NCBI GenBank assembly: GCA_028023455.1
Contig: JAQFVV010006245.1
Coordinates: forward strand, 6,073,276-6,137,275
Source: Epiperipatus broadwayi
Lineage: Eukaryota; Onychophora; Udeonychophora; Euonychophora; Peripatidae
Direction of reading: 5' to 3'
DNA length: 64,000 nt
A program made the translations under genes and the position numbers. The number at the start of each line of letters is the position of its first letter. Within the stretch, counting starts at the first letter, position 1. This document shows positions 8,371-20,170 of the stretch, in pieces. The notes beneath the pieces are model-generated. The model made no database searches and was not told the origin of the DNA. It saw nothing but the letters and a program-made list of their open reading frames with translations.

Positions 8371-11300
8371 TATATATATATATTGGGTTGGTGAAGGGAA
8401 TATTAATCATTCACTCATAATTGTTGTGTTTTGTAATTACTATGCTCTAATAAAAGATCTAATGTCAATTAGTTGGTTTGTTTTACTTCAAAATAATTAT
8501 TCAGGTTTGCGGTTTGCTCAGTTGTAGCTGGGGACATAGTATCAATACTATTAAAAATTCTCATAGCAATAATAAATTATAAACCAAAGTTACTGGAAAT
8601 AATGATATTGGCTCCATAAACTCAAATGCCTGTGTCTATTAATTTTTTTTTATAACATATAAATTGACTACCATGAACTCTTTGTTTACACAAAAAGTTA
8701 TTGTAAAAAATATGGATTATATTCTAGTAAAGCAGTTTTAGTTGCAGATCATAAAGATTAAAATGATAGATACTTAAAAAAGTAATTCATATCCTAAACA
8801 TATTGATAGGTAATTTTAGTTGCCGTTGCTTCTCATGTTACTGAATTATATTTTGAGTTTATTAAAAAAAAAAAATTCTTATTGACTCTCTGACAATAAT
8901 TGTATTATTATTGATTGATTAAAAGAAAATGCAATATTATCTATTTGGCATAATATCAAAATGAACGTTTAAATATCACAGTAATGAAAAAGCAGAAGTT
9001 TCAATGCTGACAGTAAAACTTAAAAAAATATTTGATACATTAAAATTGCAAAGTAGATAGACTTGCATAAAAGTAGCATATGAACATGAAAAGTGATATA
9101 TCCTATTAAATCATTATATGGTTGTTGTTATATGACAATGATTTTTAAATAGAAGAAGAAAATACTTTTAAATAGTGATATAATAATTTACAAGACAGTT
9201 TTTAAAGATGTATATATTCTGTCTGCTCATTTAGATTTAAATAAAAATAACCAGATTATTAATGATATTTTCATGTACTGAAAGAAATCTATGAACATGA
9301 AAAACAATATCCTATTAAATCAGAGAAATGGCTTAAACATTTTATATGATAATATTTTAAACATATGTTTTAAAAGAATAGTGTAATATACCTTTTGAAT
9401 AGTGATATAATAATTTACAAGACAATGTATATATATTCATTCTTATCTGCCCATTTATATTTAATTAAAAATAACTAACTAAATATAAGATGAAAAATAT
9501 CAGGTTTTATAACTGAAGAAGTTTTAAAATTAGTGGTATTGTGTTAGTCTATGAAATTTTATAGAAATATGTGGACTCATGATTTTGAGTTTGCTTTTAT
9601 TGTTTCAATTTATAAAATAAAGGAAAAATAAGAGTGAACATTATGGAATAATTTTAAGAATTTTATAGAATAGATTGCTTTCCATCATAAATAAATAATC
9701 AGAAATTCAGGCAAATGACATATATATATATATCATGAACAAAAATATGATTTATATATTTCTTTTGTCAATTTGATGAAAGTATTTGAGTCAGTTAATC
9801 GATAAGGTTTTTGGCAATACTTATCTATCAATGTTTATTTTATATAGATTCTTTATACTTTAGAGGAAATGTTACGAAAATCAGATATATGAAATTAAAA
9901 TTGGCAATGTTTATTTATTTATTTTTTGATTTCTAATTTTCTAACAATGATTTTTAAAACAGTTAAAAGCTAAAAAAGTGAGCATCAAAATGAAGATATA
10001 GATTTAATGGTGAATTTTTTAATCTGAATCAAATTAATATATGATGATGTATTATTCTTGACAATTTAATGAATGATTTACAGAATGTTCATATTTTGAG
10101 TGTGATCTATAGAAGAAAAAATATTTGCAACTTTGTAATTGGGATTCTTATTTTTAAAAGTAAATCAATTTATATAATTGATATCAATTTAGTATATGAT
10201 CTATGCCTTTTTTTTTTTACATATCTGGAAGAGTCACCAAACCAATACTGAAATGCGAAGTGAAAAACTTAACATTTCCCTATAGTTTGGTTAAGTATGT
10301 AATTTCACACTTTATTTTAAGTTAATATGTTGTTTTGAGATTTTGATAAAATACTATGAAAGAGACAAATTGTTTATTTTTTCAGTTTTTTATCTAAATA
10401 ATATAGACAGTAAGTGAATAATGAGATTTTTTTTATCTAGCAGTTGTTTAAATAACAGTAAAGTTTTTATATTTTCAGTTTTTTTACTAAATAATATTGA
10501 AAATAAATATTTGAATAGGGAAATTTGTAACTTTTAAGCAGGATAAAAACTTTTGTCCAAATATTACACTTGTGACCTTTGTTTATTTTTTCATTAAATA
10601 ATATTTACAACAATCCAGTAACAAAAACTCACATCTAGGGGTTTAAAGATTTTTGGGATGAAACCAAACTCAAAATGAGAGACACTGGAGTTATTACAGT
10701 TTCATTTAGATTTTATCTGTTCGAAAATATTGCAGCAGAACAGCAGCAATCTGGACCTTTTTTAGTTTATGATGGAGTTTTTTTTCCAAAAAAGAAAAGA
10801 TTACCTTTGTAATTTAAAAACTAACTATTCATTCATATTATCTGTTAATTAGAATTTTGAAAAATTTCAACCATCTGTCAATTGTAGTATTATTTTGATA
10901 AAAGTACACACAACACATTTATTCTTGTTGTTTAAAAAAATAAAGTATTTTACTTGTTTATTAAGTGCCATAACTTTTATTCTACTGTTTGTTAATTAAA
11001 ATTTAATACACATTATTTAAACATAATCCCCACACAAAATATACTCATCTTTATTATTTAATATTTTCAATAGTTATTCTGTGATTCTACAAGATATATA
11101 TAAAAAAGCATAAAATGCTAATATTTTTCATTATAAAAGTCAACTTGAATATTGAAGTGCAACACATTACTCTGGTACTATATTTAACTAGTTAAAAGAT
11201 AAAATATTTGATCATAAGGATATAACTGTTTTACTTAAAATAACTATATATGTAGCTATTATTTTGCTATAGAAGAAAACATGGACTCTATCAATATAAT

Positions 11301-11869
11301 ATAAAGTTTTGTGAAAATTCATTTAAGGATGTTCTATAGGATTCTAAAAATATGATGGCAGATTTAAAATACTATTTGTTCTTCAACTTATCGCATGTGA
11401 TAGTATTAAATGTAGTATTGAAAAGAGATTTTTTTCAATGGACTGGGTGTTTATGCAAAGTATTTTATGGTCAATTCCAGCAGATCTCATTTATATTATA
11501 AAGATTTTCTCTAAGATATTCTAAAGAAGTATAATATTAAAATTGTTTCAATTGGAATAATGTAATAAAAAGAGAGGAAATGATTTTGCACAACCACACC
11601 ATAGATAAATTGATTTATGGAATATTAGAAGCAATGGTTTTAACCCGTCTGTAATATTGATTCTAATAAATTGTTTTAAATTATGCCTTTTTGTATTTTA
11701 ATACAATCTTTGCTGTTTCAAAGTTCTTTTGAATAGTTTGAGATACTGTATTTTAACTTAAAAATAATATAAATCAGAAACTCTGCACTTATTCAAGTGA
11801 AAAGAGTTGGATCGCAACATAAATGTACATTTTCAAATATAATATAGAGGATTTGAACACAGACTTTTA
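8371..11869. other. Intergenic AT-rich DNA, mostly unrecognised
   Basis: No gene found. It contains one pair of direct repeats (separate entry) and long A/T runs. A 58-codon open stretch without start near 10637-10810 (reading ETKLKMRDTGVITVSFRFYL) has no family I recognise. Confidence 0.5.
9078..9493. repeat. Imperfect direct repeats of about 200 bp
   Basis: 9078-9263 and 9289-9493 share 'ATGAACATGAAAA', ATCCTATTAAATCA, AATAGTGATATAATAATTTA and CAAGACA in the same order with indels. One copy reads HEKQYPIKSEKWLKHF in one frame, which might be a transposase relic, but I cannot assign it. Confidence 0.55.
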
Positions 11870-12440
11870 CACTCCCTTCAGCTATCCATACATCCCACAC
11901 ATATGTAATAAAAATAAATGATCTTCAATACACATATTTGGTGCTGGACCAGCACTCGTTAATTGGTCCATATCATCATCTCCCATATATATAATCAGTG
12001 CTTGGTTTATATTAAGATGGCAAATCTTCATACTTCAATGGTCAAGCTTCAATATACTCTTCAGTCATCTGTACCGTTGAAATCTGATGATGGAATGCCT
12101 AAATCCCTTATTAATGCCAATATTAGCTTAACATAGGCATGACAATAATATTGGCATTAACAAGGGATTTGGGCATTCCACCATCAGATTTTTAATGCTA
12201 TGGATAGCTGAAGAATTGGAAGATGAAGTAAATTGAAGCCTGATTTGCACTCTTAATATACACCGAGCACTGATTACATATATATGTGTGTGGGAGATGA
12301 TCATCTGGAACAAGTGATATATATTGAAGATCATTTATTTTTTTTACATATGTGGTCATGTGTATCATCAGTTGTATGAGATAGAGTGGATAGTGGGAGT
12401 TTGAAAGTCTTGTGTTCAAATCTCTTATATTACATCTAAA
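11870..12440. repeat. Repeat family F2, palindromic pair
   Basis: The left arm (11870-12125) is an inverted, diverged copy of the right arm (12135-12440), meeting at a near-perfect hairpin around 12095-12190 (GAATGCC...AAATCCCTT.TTAATGCCAATATTA). The arms share GAAGATCATTTATTTTT, TTACATATGTG and TGTTCAAATC. The left arm, minus strand, holds a hammerhead-like motif. Each arm also ends in a tRNA-like box (GTGTTCAAATCYC, similar to a pol III B box) with a possible A box upstream, so a tRNA-related SINE origin is possible. Confidence 0.65.
11921..11970 (-). ncRNA. Decayed hammerhead-like motif, family F2
   Basis: Minus strand: TTAACGA (two changes from CTGACGA), a perfect 6-bp stem II GTGCTG-GTC-CAGCAC, CAAA in place of GAAA, a short TA/TA stem III and an ATT triplet. 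Stem II is identical to the F2 copy at 59.4 kb although the core has decayed. Confidence 0.45.
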
Positions 12441-13462
12441 TTTCAGGTATATAAATTATACTTGTATTTAAATTTTCAAGTGATATAATTTATAGATATA
12501 CAATCTTCCACATTGGAGTTTAATTCTTTCTTTTAAATGGAGCTAAAATTGGCCTATTAAAAATGCATATTCAAAGTTACTTATAATTTAACACTTTATT
12601 TTATTAGCCAGTCCATGTTTTTTTTTTGTTCCTTAGTATCCCATCTCTTATTTTTTTTTATTTATATAATTTATTTAATCAGATATTCACATCTATACAA
12701 ATAGAAATGAACAAAATATACTAAAAAACTTTCCATCTCCCCACACATTTGAAATATTTAAATAGACATGAAAATAGCAAATGATACCCAAGATATCTTT
12801 TTGGTTGACCCAACTATCATCAGTTGATCTGGATATCTTTATCACCATTCAATTTATATATTTATTAAACAAATTCAATTGATGTTGTCTTCAGATAAAT
12901 GAATATGAGCATGTGTAAGGTAAGATTTAAGCTAATTAATAAGACTGGTTCATTCAGAAATGTATTTTGAGTGTTATTTGTCTTTTTACAATATTTTTAC
13001 TTATATTTTAAAGTGTATTGGTAGAATCTTCATTTTTATTATATAACTAAGTTATTGTGCATAAATAAAATAAACAAGATGGAATTAAATTAATTATATT
13101 TATATCTAATAATAGAATTACTAATTTTGAATTAAATTTAAAATGTATGTCTGAGCCAAAAATTATATAATAATCTTTAACCCAATAAATGATTAATAAT
13201 AAATTGATGTATTTGTTTGAAGATAATTGCCAAATTAAGTAAGATAATATGGCACATGTGACATAAATTCTAGAAATAAACAAAGTATTATTTTGAATAT
13301 TTTGAAATCAGAATAACAACACCTTGATTATTTTCTTTTGGATGGACAAATTATGATAGAGGTTGTAGATAATAATATAAATATGAATTTCTCCATTTGT
13401 AAAAGAAAATATTTTAATCAAAAAGGAAGATTATTTTTTTCAAATATATATAAAATTCTTCA
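12441..13462. other. Intergenic, nothing recognised
   Basis: AT-rich sequence with no supported exon, RNA gene or named repeat. Confidence 0.5.
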
Positions 13463-14323
13463 ATAAACACCACATGATAAACATTTCTTATGCTTGCTTA
13501 TAACTTATTAAAACAGTCAACACTCTCCATACAGTATTGCCTCTCAGTGCAAGCCAGAGTAATCAATGGGTGCCAGAAGGCTTGTGCATAAAATCCCGAT
13601 CTAGTACCTACTCATCCAATATCCCCAGAGTAGTTTCTGGCTTGTGGCCTTTGTCAGTGAAGAGTCTTGTATCTGAGAGCAATACACCTAGATCTTAGAA
13701 TCTAATGCAACCCTCCAACAGCCATCATTTATCTCTACTTAACTACACAACTATGAGTCTTAAATTGAAAACACAATAATATTTTCAATCCAAGCTCATT
13801 AGCTTATATATTCACATAGGTCTGAATTCAGTTCATTACCTATACATTTTGGTGTCTTTAATAAGCATAGCCACCATTATCCTATTAGGTAGGATTGGTT
13901 TTAAACTAATAAACATAACATGATCACTATTTTTTATGCATGCCTAATAGGATAGTGGTGGTTATGGTTATTAAAGACACCAAAATGTATAGGTATTAAA
14001 TTGAGTTCAGACCTATATGACTATATAAGCTAATGAGCTTGGATTGAAAATATTATTGTGTCTTCAATTTAAGACTCATAGTTTTGTAGTTAAGTAGAGA
14101 TAAAAGGCGGCTGCTGGAGAATTGCATTAGATCCTGAGATCTAGGTGGAGTGCTTTCAGATCCAAGGCTCCTCACTGACAAAGGCCACAAGCCAGAAACT
14201 AGTCTGGGGATATTGGATGAGTAGGCACTAGATGGGGATTTTATACACAAGCCTTCTGGCATCCATTGATTACTCTGGCTTGCACTGAGTGGCAATACTA
14301 TATAGAGAGTTTTGACCGTTATA
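13463..14323. repeat. Repeat family F1, inverted composite copy 2
   Basis: Minus-oriented unit 13463-13915 and plus-oriented unit 13935-14323, joined at CCTATTAGGTAGG / GCCTAATAGGATAG. Each half holds one hammerhead-like motif (13614-13673 minus, 14160-14218 plus), both with the core CTGACAA (G8 lost); the left one also has a broken stem III. A TATATAAG box lies between. No coding capacity. Confidence 0.8.
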
Positions 14324-17109
14324 ATTCTTCAACTCAAAAAGAGATCTATCATCTGAATCAAAGTGTGTATGATCATAAGTGATCATCACTGATGATGTGT
14401 GATAAATGGATTCTAATGATTAAATAATCTTGCTTGTCTTCATAAATGACTATAAAACCGCACTTGCTTTATTTCTCTGATTTAATTTTATTAATAGGCA
14501 ATCATATTTCATTTTTATAACTCCTGAATGTTTTATTATTTTGAAACAAATCTATATTAGTTTAATTTTGTTGTGCCTAATATATAGTTTTTATTGAATA
14601 ATATAATTTATAAAGGGTAATTTACAATATATATTATAAGAATTAAACAGCTCAATCCTTAAGTCAGTTATAGTATAGTAAAAAAAAATAGAGGGAATAA
14701 AATAAAATAAAAAAGTTTAGGAATTATTTCAAGATTTTTGAATTATCATATTTTTTTTTAAAAGGATAAATGTCTCATAATCATTTATGCATATATCTAT
14801 TTAAACATATAAAAAGTTGATACATGTTTCAATTCTTTTTTTTTTTTCAATTTTCATTATTATTTTTTTTAAGACACATTTATAGTTGATATTTTGTTTA
14901 AGGTTGTTGAGAATGTAATATTAATAATAATAATAAAAAAGGAACATATAAATGAATTATATTAAATATATATTATAAACAATGTTAATAACAAGATTTG
15001 TTTTTAAAAAAAATTGGAAAATGGATTTGTAATTTATATAAACACATTTTAATATATATATTAAATTATCTGTATTTTTTTACCAAAATATTTAATGTCA
15101 TTAATTAGATGTCAGATAGATACTTTTTATTATTAATGAATTTATCTCACATTTAGAGATCTAAACAATATATTTTAATGTACTGATTTAGCATCTCTAT
15201 TTCTGAATAACTGAGTATAAATATGACCTGTAGTCATTTGCAAATTTCCTAGATTTTCCATGTGTTAGTTGATTTGACATACAAAATGATCCTTAAAATT
15301 TTGTAGAGAATTTCATTTGTTAATTTGAAAGCAATTTTTTCTTCATTAACGTAAATAAATATTGAAATAAAATAATAGTTTTTACTTCACCTTTGATTAG
15401 TAATTAATTGTGCTTCACTTTTTTGCGTAAAGCGCAAGCACAAGTAAATAAATATTGTTGCATTTATTCAAATGAATTACTATTTAAGAATTAAGTGGTC
15501 ATATCTGAATAATATAAATTTACTTTCAAAATATTCTAAGTTTTTTTTTTTAATAATACTTTTAATGAACTCTTCTTTCATGTGAGTAATGAAACTTTTT
15601 TTGAAGATCATGTTTATTAAGCAAAAGTTTTCAGTCAGCATTGAAGCTGTAAACAGTAAACATATAACTTTGATAAAATCATGAGCTGTGGATTCATTAG
15701 ATATATTAGCCTGCCATGACCATGAATTAAGTAAGATTTAATTTCTGAGTCATGCTGAAAATCTTTTCAGATAGTTAAAAATTCCAAAGTAACCTATTTT
15801 TTCTTTTCTTTTAGGGAGTTTATTCTATATGCAATCCAATAATCATCAAAAATTGACCAGCAATTAATTTAGATATTAATAGATAGAAGTAGAAAAAAAA
15901 AAACACCAAAAACTCTTACAGAGATAGATCTCTATTTCTCCATATTTAATGAAAGATTGTGGCGAAACCTTTGCTGTAATATATATTTAAAAATATTTAT
16001 ATATATACAGAAATTAGCAATAGTGAGATGTAAATATATAATAAATGATTTGCTTATCATGCCAACCAATACATCCAGTACAAAATTTCAATTATAATTT
16101 ATTCCACACAAGTCACTGATGCAATATGTATTCATTTGCTATATATAAGAATAATAGCCATAGTATTGTTAAAAATTATAATGGTAGCAAATATTAAACA
16201 ATAATTTTTTTTCGATATTTTGCAGACTGTTATAATAAAAGAAAATGTAAATATATAATTATAAAAATTTAAATGCGGGGTTAGTCAAGCATGGTATCAT
16301 TTAGATATTGAACCTAAACATTAAAAAAAAAAAAAACCCAAACAAACGAGAACATAAAAGTAAAGAAAATAGGAGATTCTTTTGATTAGTGATTTACACT
16401 TTGTTAAAATCAAGTTTGTAATTTAAACAAAATGACATAATAGAGTTAGCTTATTCATAAAATATTATAAGAATTAAAATCATTTATAAAAAATGGTATC
16501 TTAAAAGTTGTATGCACTAACATTCTCTAGTCAATGAACATTAATATAGGAGGTGAGAAATAAAAAAATTATACTTTAGTTATAGAAAAAGTGAAAGAGA
16601 ATACAGATATGTAAGTAAAGATTGTATAAGATTCAAATTAAATAGTTTAGACATAGCTGGAAATAAATTTTTGATATCTATAAATATAAATATATATTGC
16701 AAATTTGTTAAATAGTTTAATTAATGTTAAATATGATAATTGAAAAAGTGCTGATCAATGTTAATTACTGATTTAATTAAAATTAGTACTAAAGAAGAAA
16801 AATAACTGATTAATGGTAATTTCTATATAAAATAAAACCAGAACGAAGAATGAAAAAAAATACAACAAACTGAGGTTGACAAGAAGCTATGTTCTTACTG
16901 TGTGTTGATGATAGTTATACATACTGGAAAAGGAATGAGGAGGAGACATAGGCTGAAGATCAAAGTATATATATAAAAAAATCATGTAACCGAAACAGTC
17001 AAAAAGTGGGAAAAAATATGATTGTTAAATTAGTTTTCAGTACAGATTTAAACATAGCTATTAATGGTAAATTTTAGTATAATGAAAATGATGAAATAAT
17101 GTGCTAAAT
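14324..17109. other. Intergenic AT-rich DNA, nothing recognised
   Basis: Long A/T runs and short microsatellites. Possible very old reverse-transcriptase remains near 16.8-17.1 kb are too decayed to call. No gene supported. Confidence 0.5.
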
Positions 17110-17400
17110 TAGCCAAAAGGTGTTAGCTGATGCCCAGGTTAATGACACAGGAGTTAACCTGAATCAACCAAGAGATATGAACATAATCGTACATTATGCA
17201 GAAGATACAAACTGCTTAGAATATTTATGATATGAACATAATCTTACATTATGCAGAAGATACAAACTACTTAGTATATTTATGATAGTAATCTTAGTGA
17301 GTTATTAAACAAACTGTGATAAGACTTTAAAATTTTATACACATGTAATCAAAAGGCCTAAATAATTTTTTTTATCAGGCTAAGATGTTTTGTTATATAT
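17110..17400 (+). pseudogene. Reverse-transcriptase relic with internal 55-bp duplication
   Basis: Plus strand reads ...GVNLNQPRDMNIIVHYAEDTN, which resembles the YADDT catalytic block of a non-LTR reverse transcriptase with D changed to E. A LSELLNKL-like piece follows. The block is repeated: GATATGAACATAATC..TACATTATGC occurs at 17176 and again at 17231, giving two YAEDT remnants 55 bp apart. No intact frame. Confidence 0.5.
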
Positions 17401-17595
17401 ATATATTAGTGTAAACATTGATTTAAATTTTTCTTTTTTTGGCATATTTACGAATATTCTACTGTAAGGTGAATAGATATACTTTATGTGGATAGTTACT
17501 TATATTTATTCATTATTACATTTTTTGTTATTCTATTAATAAATTAATAATATTAACATTACCAAAATCGCACTTTTCTTTATTTTTGCCATATT

Positions 17596-18595
17596 ATTCT
17601 ATAAATACAAATTATCCAAACCGCTTCAAACACTTTTTAGAAAAACTCTTTATTTGTACATATACATAAACCTACGTTTCAACTGACCTGCAGTCTTCTT
17701 CAGAGCTATGATATAATGAACAAGATAAAATAAAAAATATAACTATATAATAACACCATAAATCATTTAAACAATAAAAAACTAAAAACAACATAAAATA
17801 TATGTATTAAAAAAACTGAAATAAATAATCAAACCCAAATAAAACAATTAATATAAAATAAAATGTACAACATAAATAGAAAATAAATATAAATTATACA
17901 TGTGTATTCCTAACTTTATACATATTATATAAGGACAACTATTAATTTAAATATATTATCTATTTTATTATTATTAACAATCTACTAATTATCTCTATCC
18001 TTCATAAACTTAAACTTTGTGGTTAGTAATTCCTTACTCATTCTTCTTTTAAAAAATAATATTTTATATTTATTATTATTTCTGAATATTTTATAATCTT
18101 TGAACATACCAAGTTTAATCTTTTAAAAAAGAAAGTTTTTTTCAAAAAAAATATCTTATACCCTAGCTCCCTCTATTACATATTATTTAAACTAAATATA
18201 TATCCTCTACAACTCTTTATTTACATATACATATTTTATTTTATACACTTTAACTTTTATTATTCTTATATAATTCTCATAAATTATTATACAGTTTTAT
18301 ATATAAATATTATGCTAAGTTTATTTAATTTATTTATTTTTTTTCTATTACATAATATCTATAAATATACCCACATTTATACTATTTAACTTAACCATTT
18401 TTTATCATCCACTACTCATTTATAAACAATTATTTCTTTACATATTTACCTCTATATATCTTATTTAATAACTATATCTATACCAATCTCATCTTAATCC
18501 CAGAATCTCTATTAAATTCTGGTTTTATCTTTCTTATTAATATAGCTTCTTTTATTTTCCTTTCTTTAATACTTTCTGTGTATTTTCATATAATA
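17596..18595 (-). pseudogene. Penelope-like family C: C terminus and long 3' UTR, left inverted arm
   Basis: On the minus strand, 18595-18478 encodes the end of a Penelope-like protein: SIKERKIKEAILIRKIKPEF then NRDSGIKM, and a stop at 18478-18480. This is the conserved tail after the GIY-YIG domain in this superfamily. About 880 bp of 3' UTR follows, ending with a hammerhead-like box at 17670-17705. 17596-18150 is inverted relative to 19620-20170. The rest of the element upstream has been replaced by the LINE at 18601. Confidence 0.75.
17665..17712 (-). ncRNA. Hammerhead-like motif at the end of Penelope family C, left arm
   Basis: Minus strand CTGAAGA, stem II GACTG-CAGGT-CAGTT, then GAAAC. 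An extra A precedes stem II, and stems III and I are weak. The same box in the right arm (20052-20100) keeps the core unchanged, which suggests constraint or recent common origin. Confidence 0.4.
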
Positions 18596-18600
18596 AATAT

Positions 18601-19618
18601 GTAGTTAGAATTATATGGAAAGGAGTTGCAGTAGCAGGGTTAACATATGGTAATGATGCATTATATGTTAGTAATGGGGTATTAAATTATTTAGAAAAAG
18701 TTCAAAGGGAAGTAGGAAGACATGCATTAGATGCAAATGTATGGACAGCAAGGGAGGCAATTCAAGGAGAAATGGAATGGTCAAGTTTTCATATGAAAAA
18801 TGCAAACAGTAAAATGAAAATGTTTGGTAGATTGCAGTTTATGAATAATAAAAAAATAGCCAAAATAGTATTTAATTGGGTTATGAGTAAAGGGCAGGCA
18901 ACAAGATGGGTGAGAAAGGTAATATGGTATGCAAAAGATTTGGATAAAGAATTTATATCAGTATATTTGTACAAAAAGATGGGATGATTGAATTAGGAGG
19001 ATTGTTGAGTGTTATAGTGGTAAGAAATGGGTTAAAAGAATAGATTTATTAATAAAGAATATGGAGTTAGAGAGATGGAGAACTAGTATGGAGAGTAAAA
19101 AGAGTTTAAATATATATAGAAATAACCAGAACATTAGGTGTGAGTTTATATATGATAATAGTAAGGAAAGTAGTTTATTGTTTAAGGCTCGAACAGGATC
19201 TTTAGCAACAAGAAAATATAAATGTAAATGGAAAAATATGGGTGATTTAGTCTTTAAATTATGTAAGGAAAGAATAGAAAATATTAGGCATTTGTTAATT
19301 GAATGTAAGTGCTTGAAAACAGAAAGGGCACATATAATGAAATTATGGAAAAATAAGTATGAAAAAAGTGATTGTACAGAAAGTAGATTATTGGTTTTTA
19401 TGCTGTGTTTGGAAAAAGATAAGGTGGATTTAGATATTAAGGCTGTAGAGTTGACAAAGATTATGTTGTGGAAATGGGATGGAGCAGAATATGGGAAAAC
19501 TTAGACTGGGGAATGTAAAATTAAGTAGCTAACAAGTTTTTCTTGGTATAATTGCTGAGAGATTCTTGACTTCGTTTAAGAAGAAGCTACAGTACATCAC
19601 ATCACATCATCATTGAAA
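18601..19618 (+). mobile_element. Non-LTR retrotransposon 3' fragment (RT C-terminal domain and CCHC-like end)
   Basis: Plus strand reads GLTYGNDALYVSN, LEKVQREVGRHALDANVWTA and EAIQGEMEWSSF, a block that follows the reverse transcriptase in a group of CR1/I-like LINEs. After a frameshift and one in-frame TGA near 18985 it continues to the C-terminal zinc-binding pattern C-x(15)-C...H-x(4)-C (CKERIENIRHLLIEC) and ends at 19504. The 3' UTR ends in CATCA repeats. The RT catalytic core is missing (5' truncated). A second 3' end lies at 1922-2222. It is sandwiched between inverted Penelope family C 3' UTRs. Confidence 0.75.
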
Positions 19619-19619
19619 A

Positions 19620-20170
19620 AAATGTTTTTTTAAAAGATCAAAGTAAACTTGGTAAGTTCAAAGATTATAATGTTTATAGGTTTTAAATATTCAGAAATAA
19701 TAATAAATATAAAATATTATTTTTTAAAAGAAGAATGAGTAAGGAAATAATAAATATTATATGATTTAAAATTAAAAGAATTTTAGTTACTAACCATAAA
19801 GTTTAAGTTTATGAAGAATAGAGATAATTAGATTGTTAATAATAATAAAATAGATAATATATTTAGATTAATAGTTGTAATTTATATTTATGTTGTACAT
19901 TTATTTTATATTAATTGTTTTATTTGGGTTTGATTATTTATTTTAGTTTTTTAATATATATATTTTATGTTGTTTTTAGTTTTTTATTGTTTAAATTTTT
20001 TATGGTGTTATTATATAGTTATGTTTTTTATTTTATTTTGTTCATTATATCACAGCTCTGAAGAAGACTGCAGGTCAGTTGAAACGTAGGTGTAAGTATA
20101 TGAAAAAATAAAGAGTTTTGCTAAAAAGTGTTTAAAGCTGTTTGGATAAATTGTATTTATAATATTAACA
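19620..20170 (+). mobile_element. Penelope-like family C 3' UTR, right inverted arm
   Basis: Inverted copy of 17596-18150: AAACTTGGTA..TTCAAAGATTATAA, 'AAAAGAAGAATGAGTAAGGAA', 'ACTGCAGGTCAGTTGAAACG' and AAAGAGTTTT..TAAAAAGTG recur in order. No coding sequence remains. The two arms form a potential hairpin of about 550 bp per side around the LINE. Confidence 0.75.
20052..20100 (+). ncRNA. Hammerhead-like motif at the end of Penelope family C, right arm
   Basis: CTGAAGA at 20058-20064, stem II GACTG-CAGGT-CAGTT, GAAA at 20081-20084. See the left arm for caveats. Confidence 0.4.

Noticed and set aside
8382-8410. TATTGGGTTGGTG as a mariner terminal repeat
   Set aside because: Only about 12 bp resembles mariner ends; no partner end and no transposase nearby.
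10637-10810. 58-codon open stretch (KMRDTGVITVSFRFYLFE)
   Set aside because: No start, no splice context, no family recognised; could be a transposon relic, so not called a gene.
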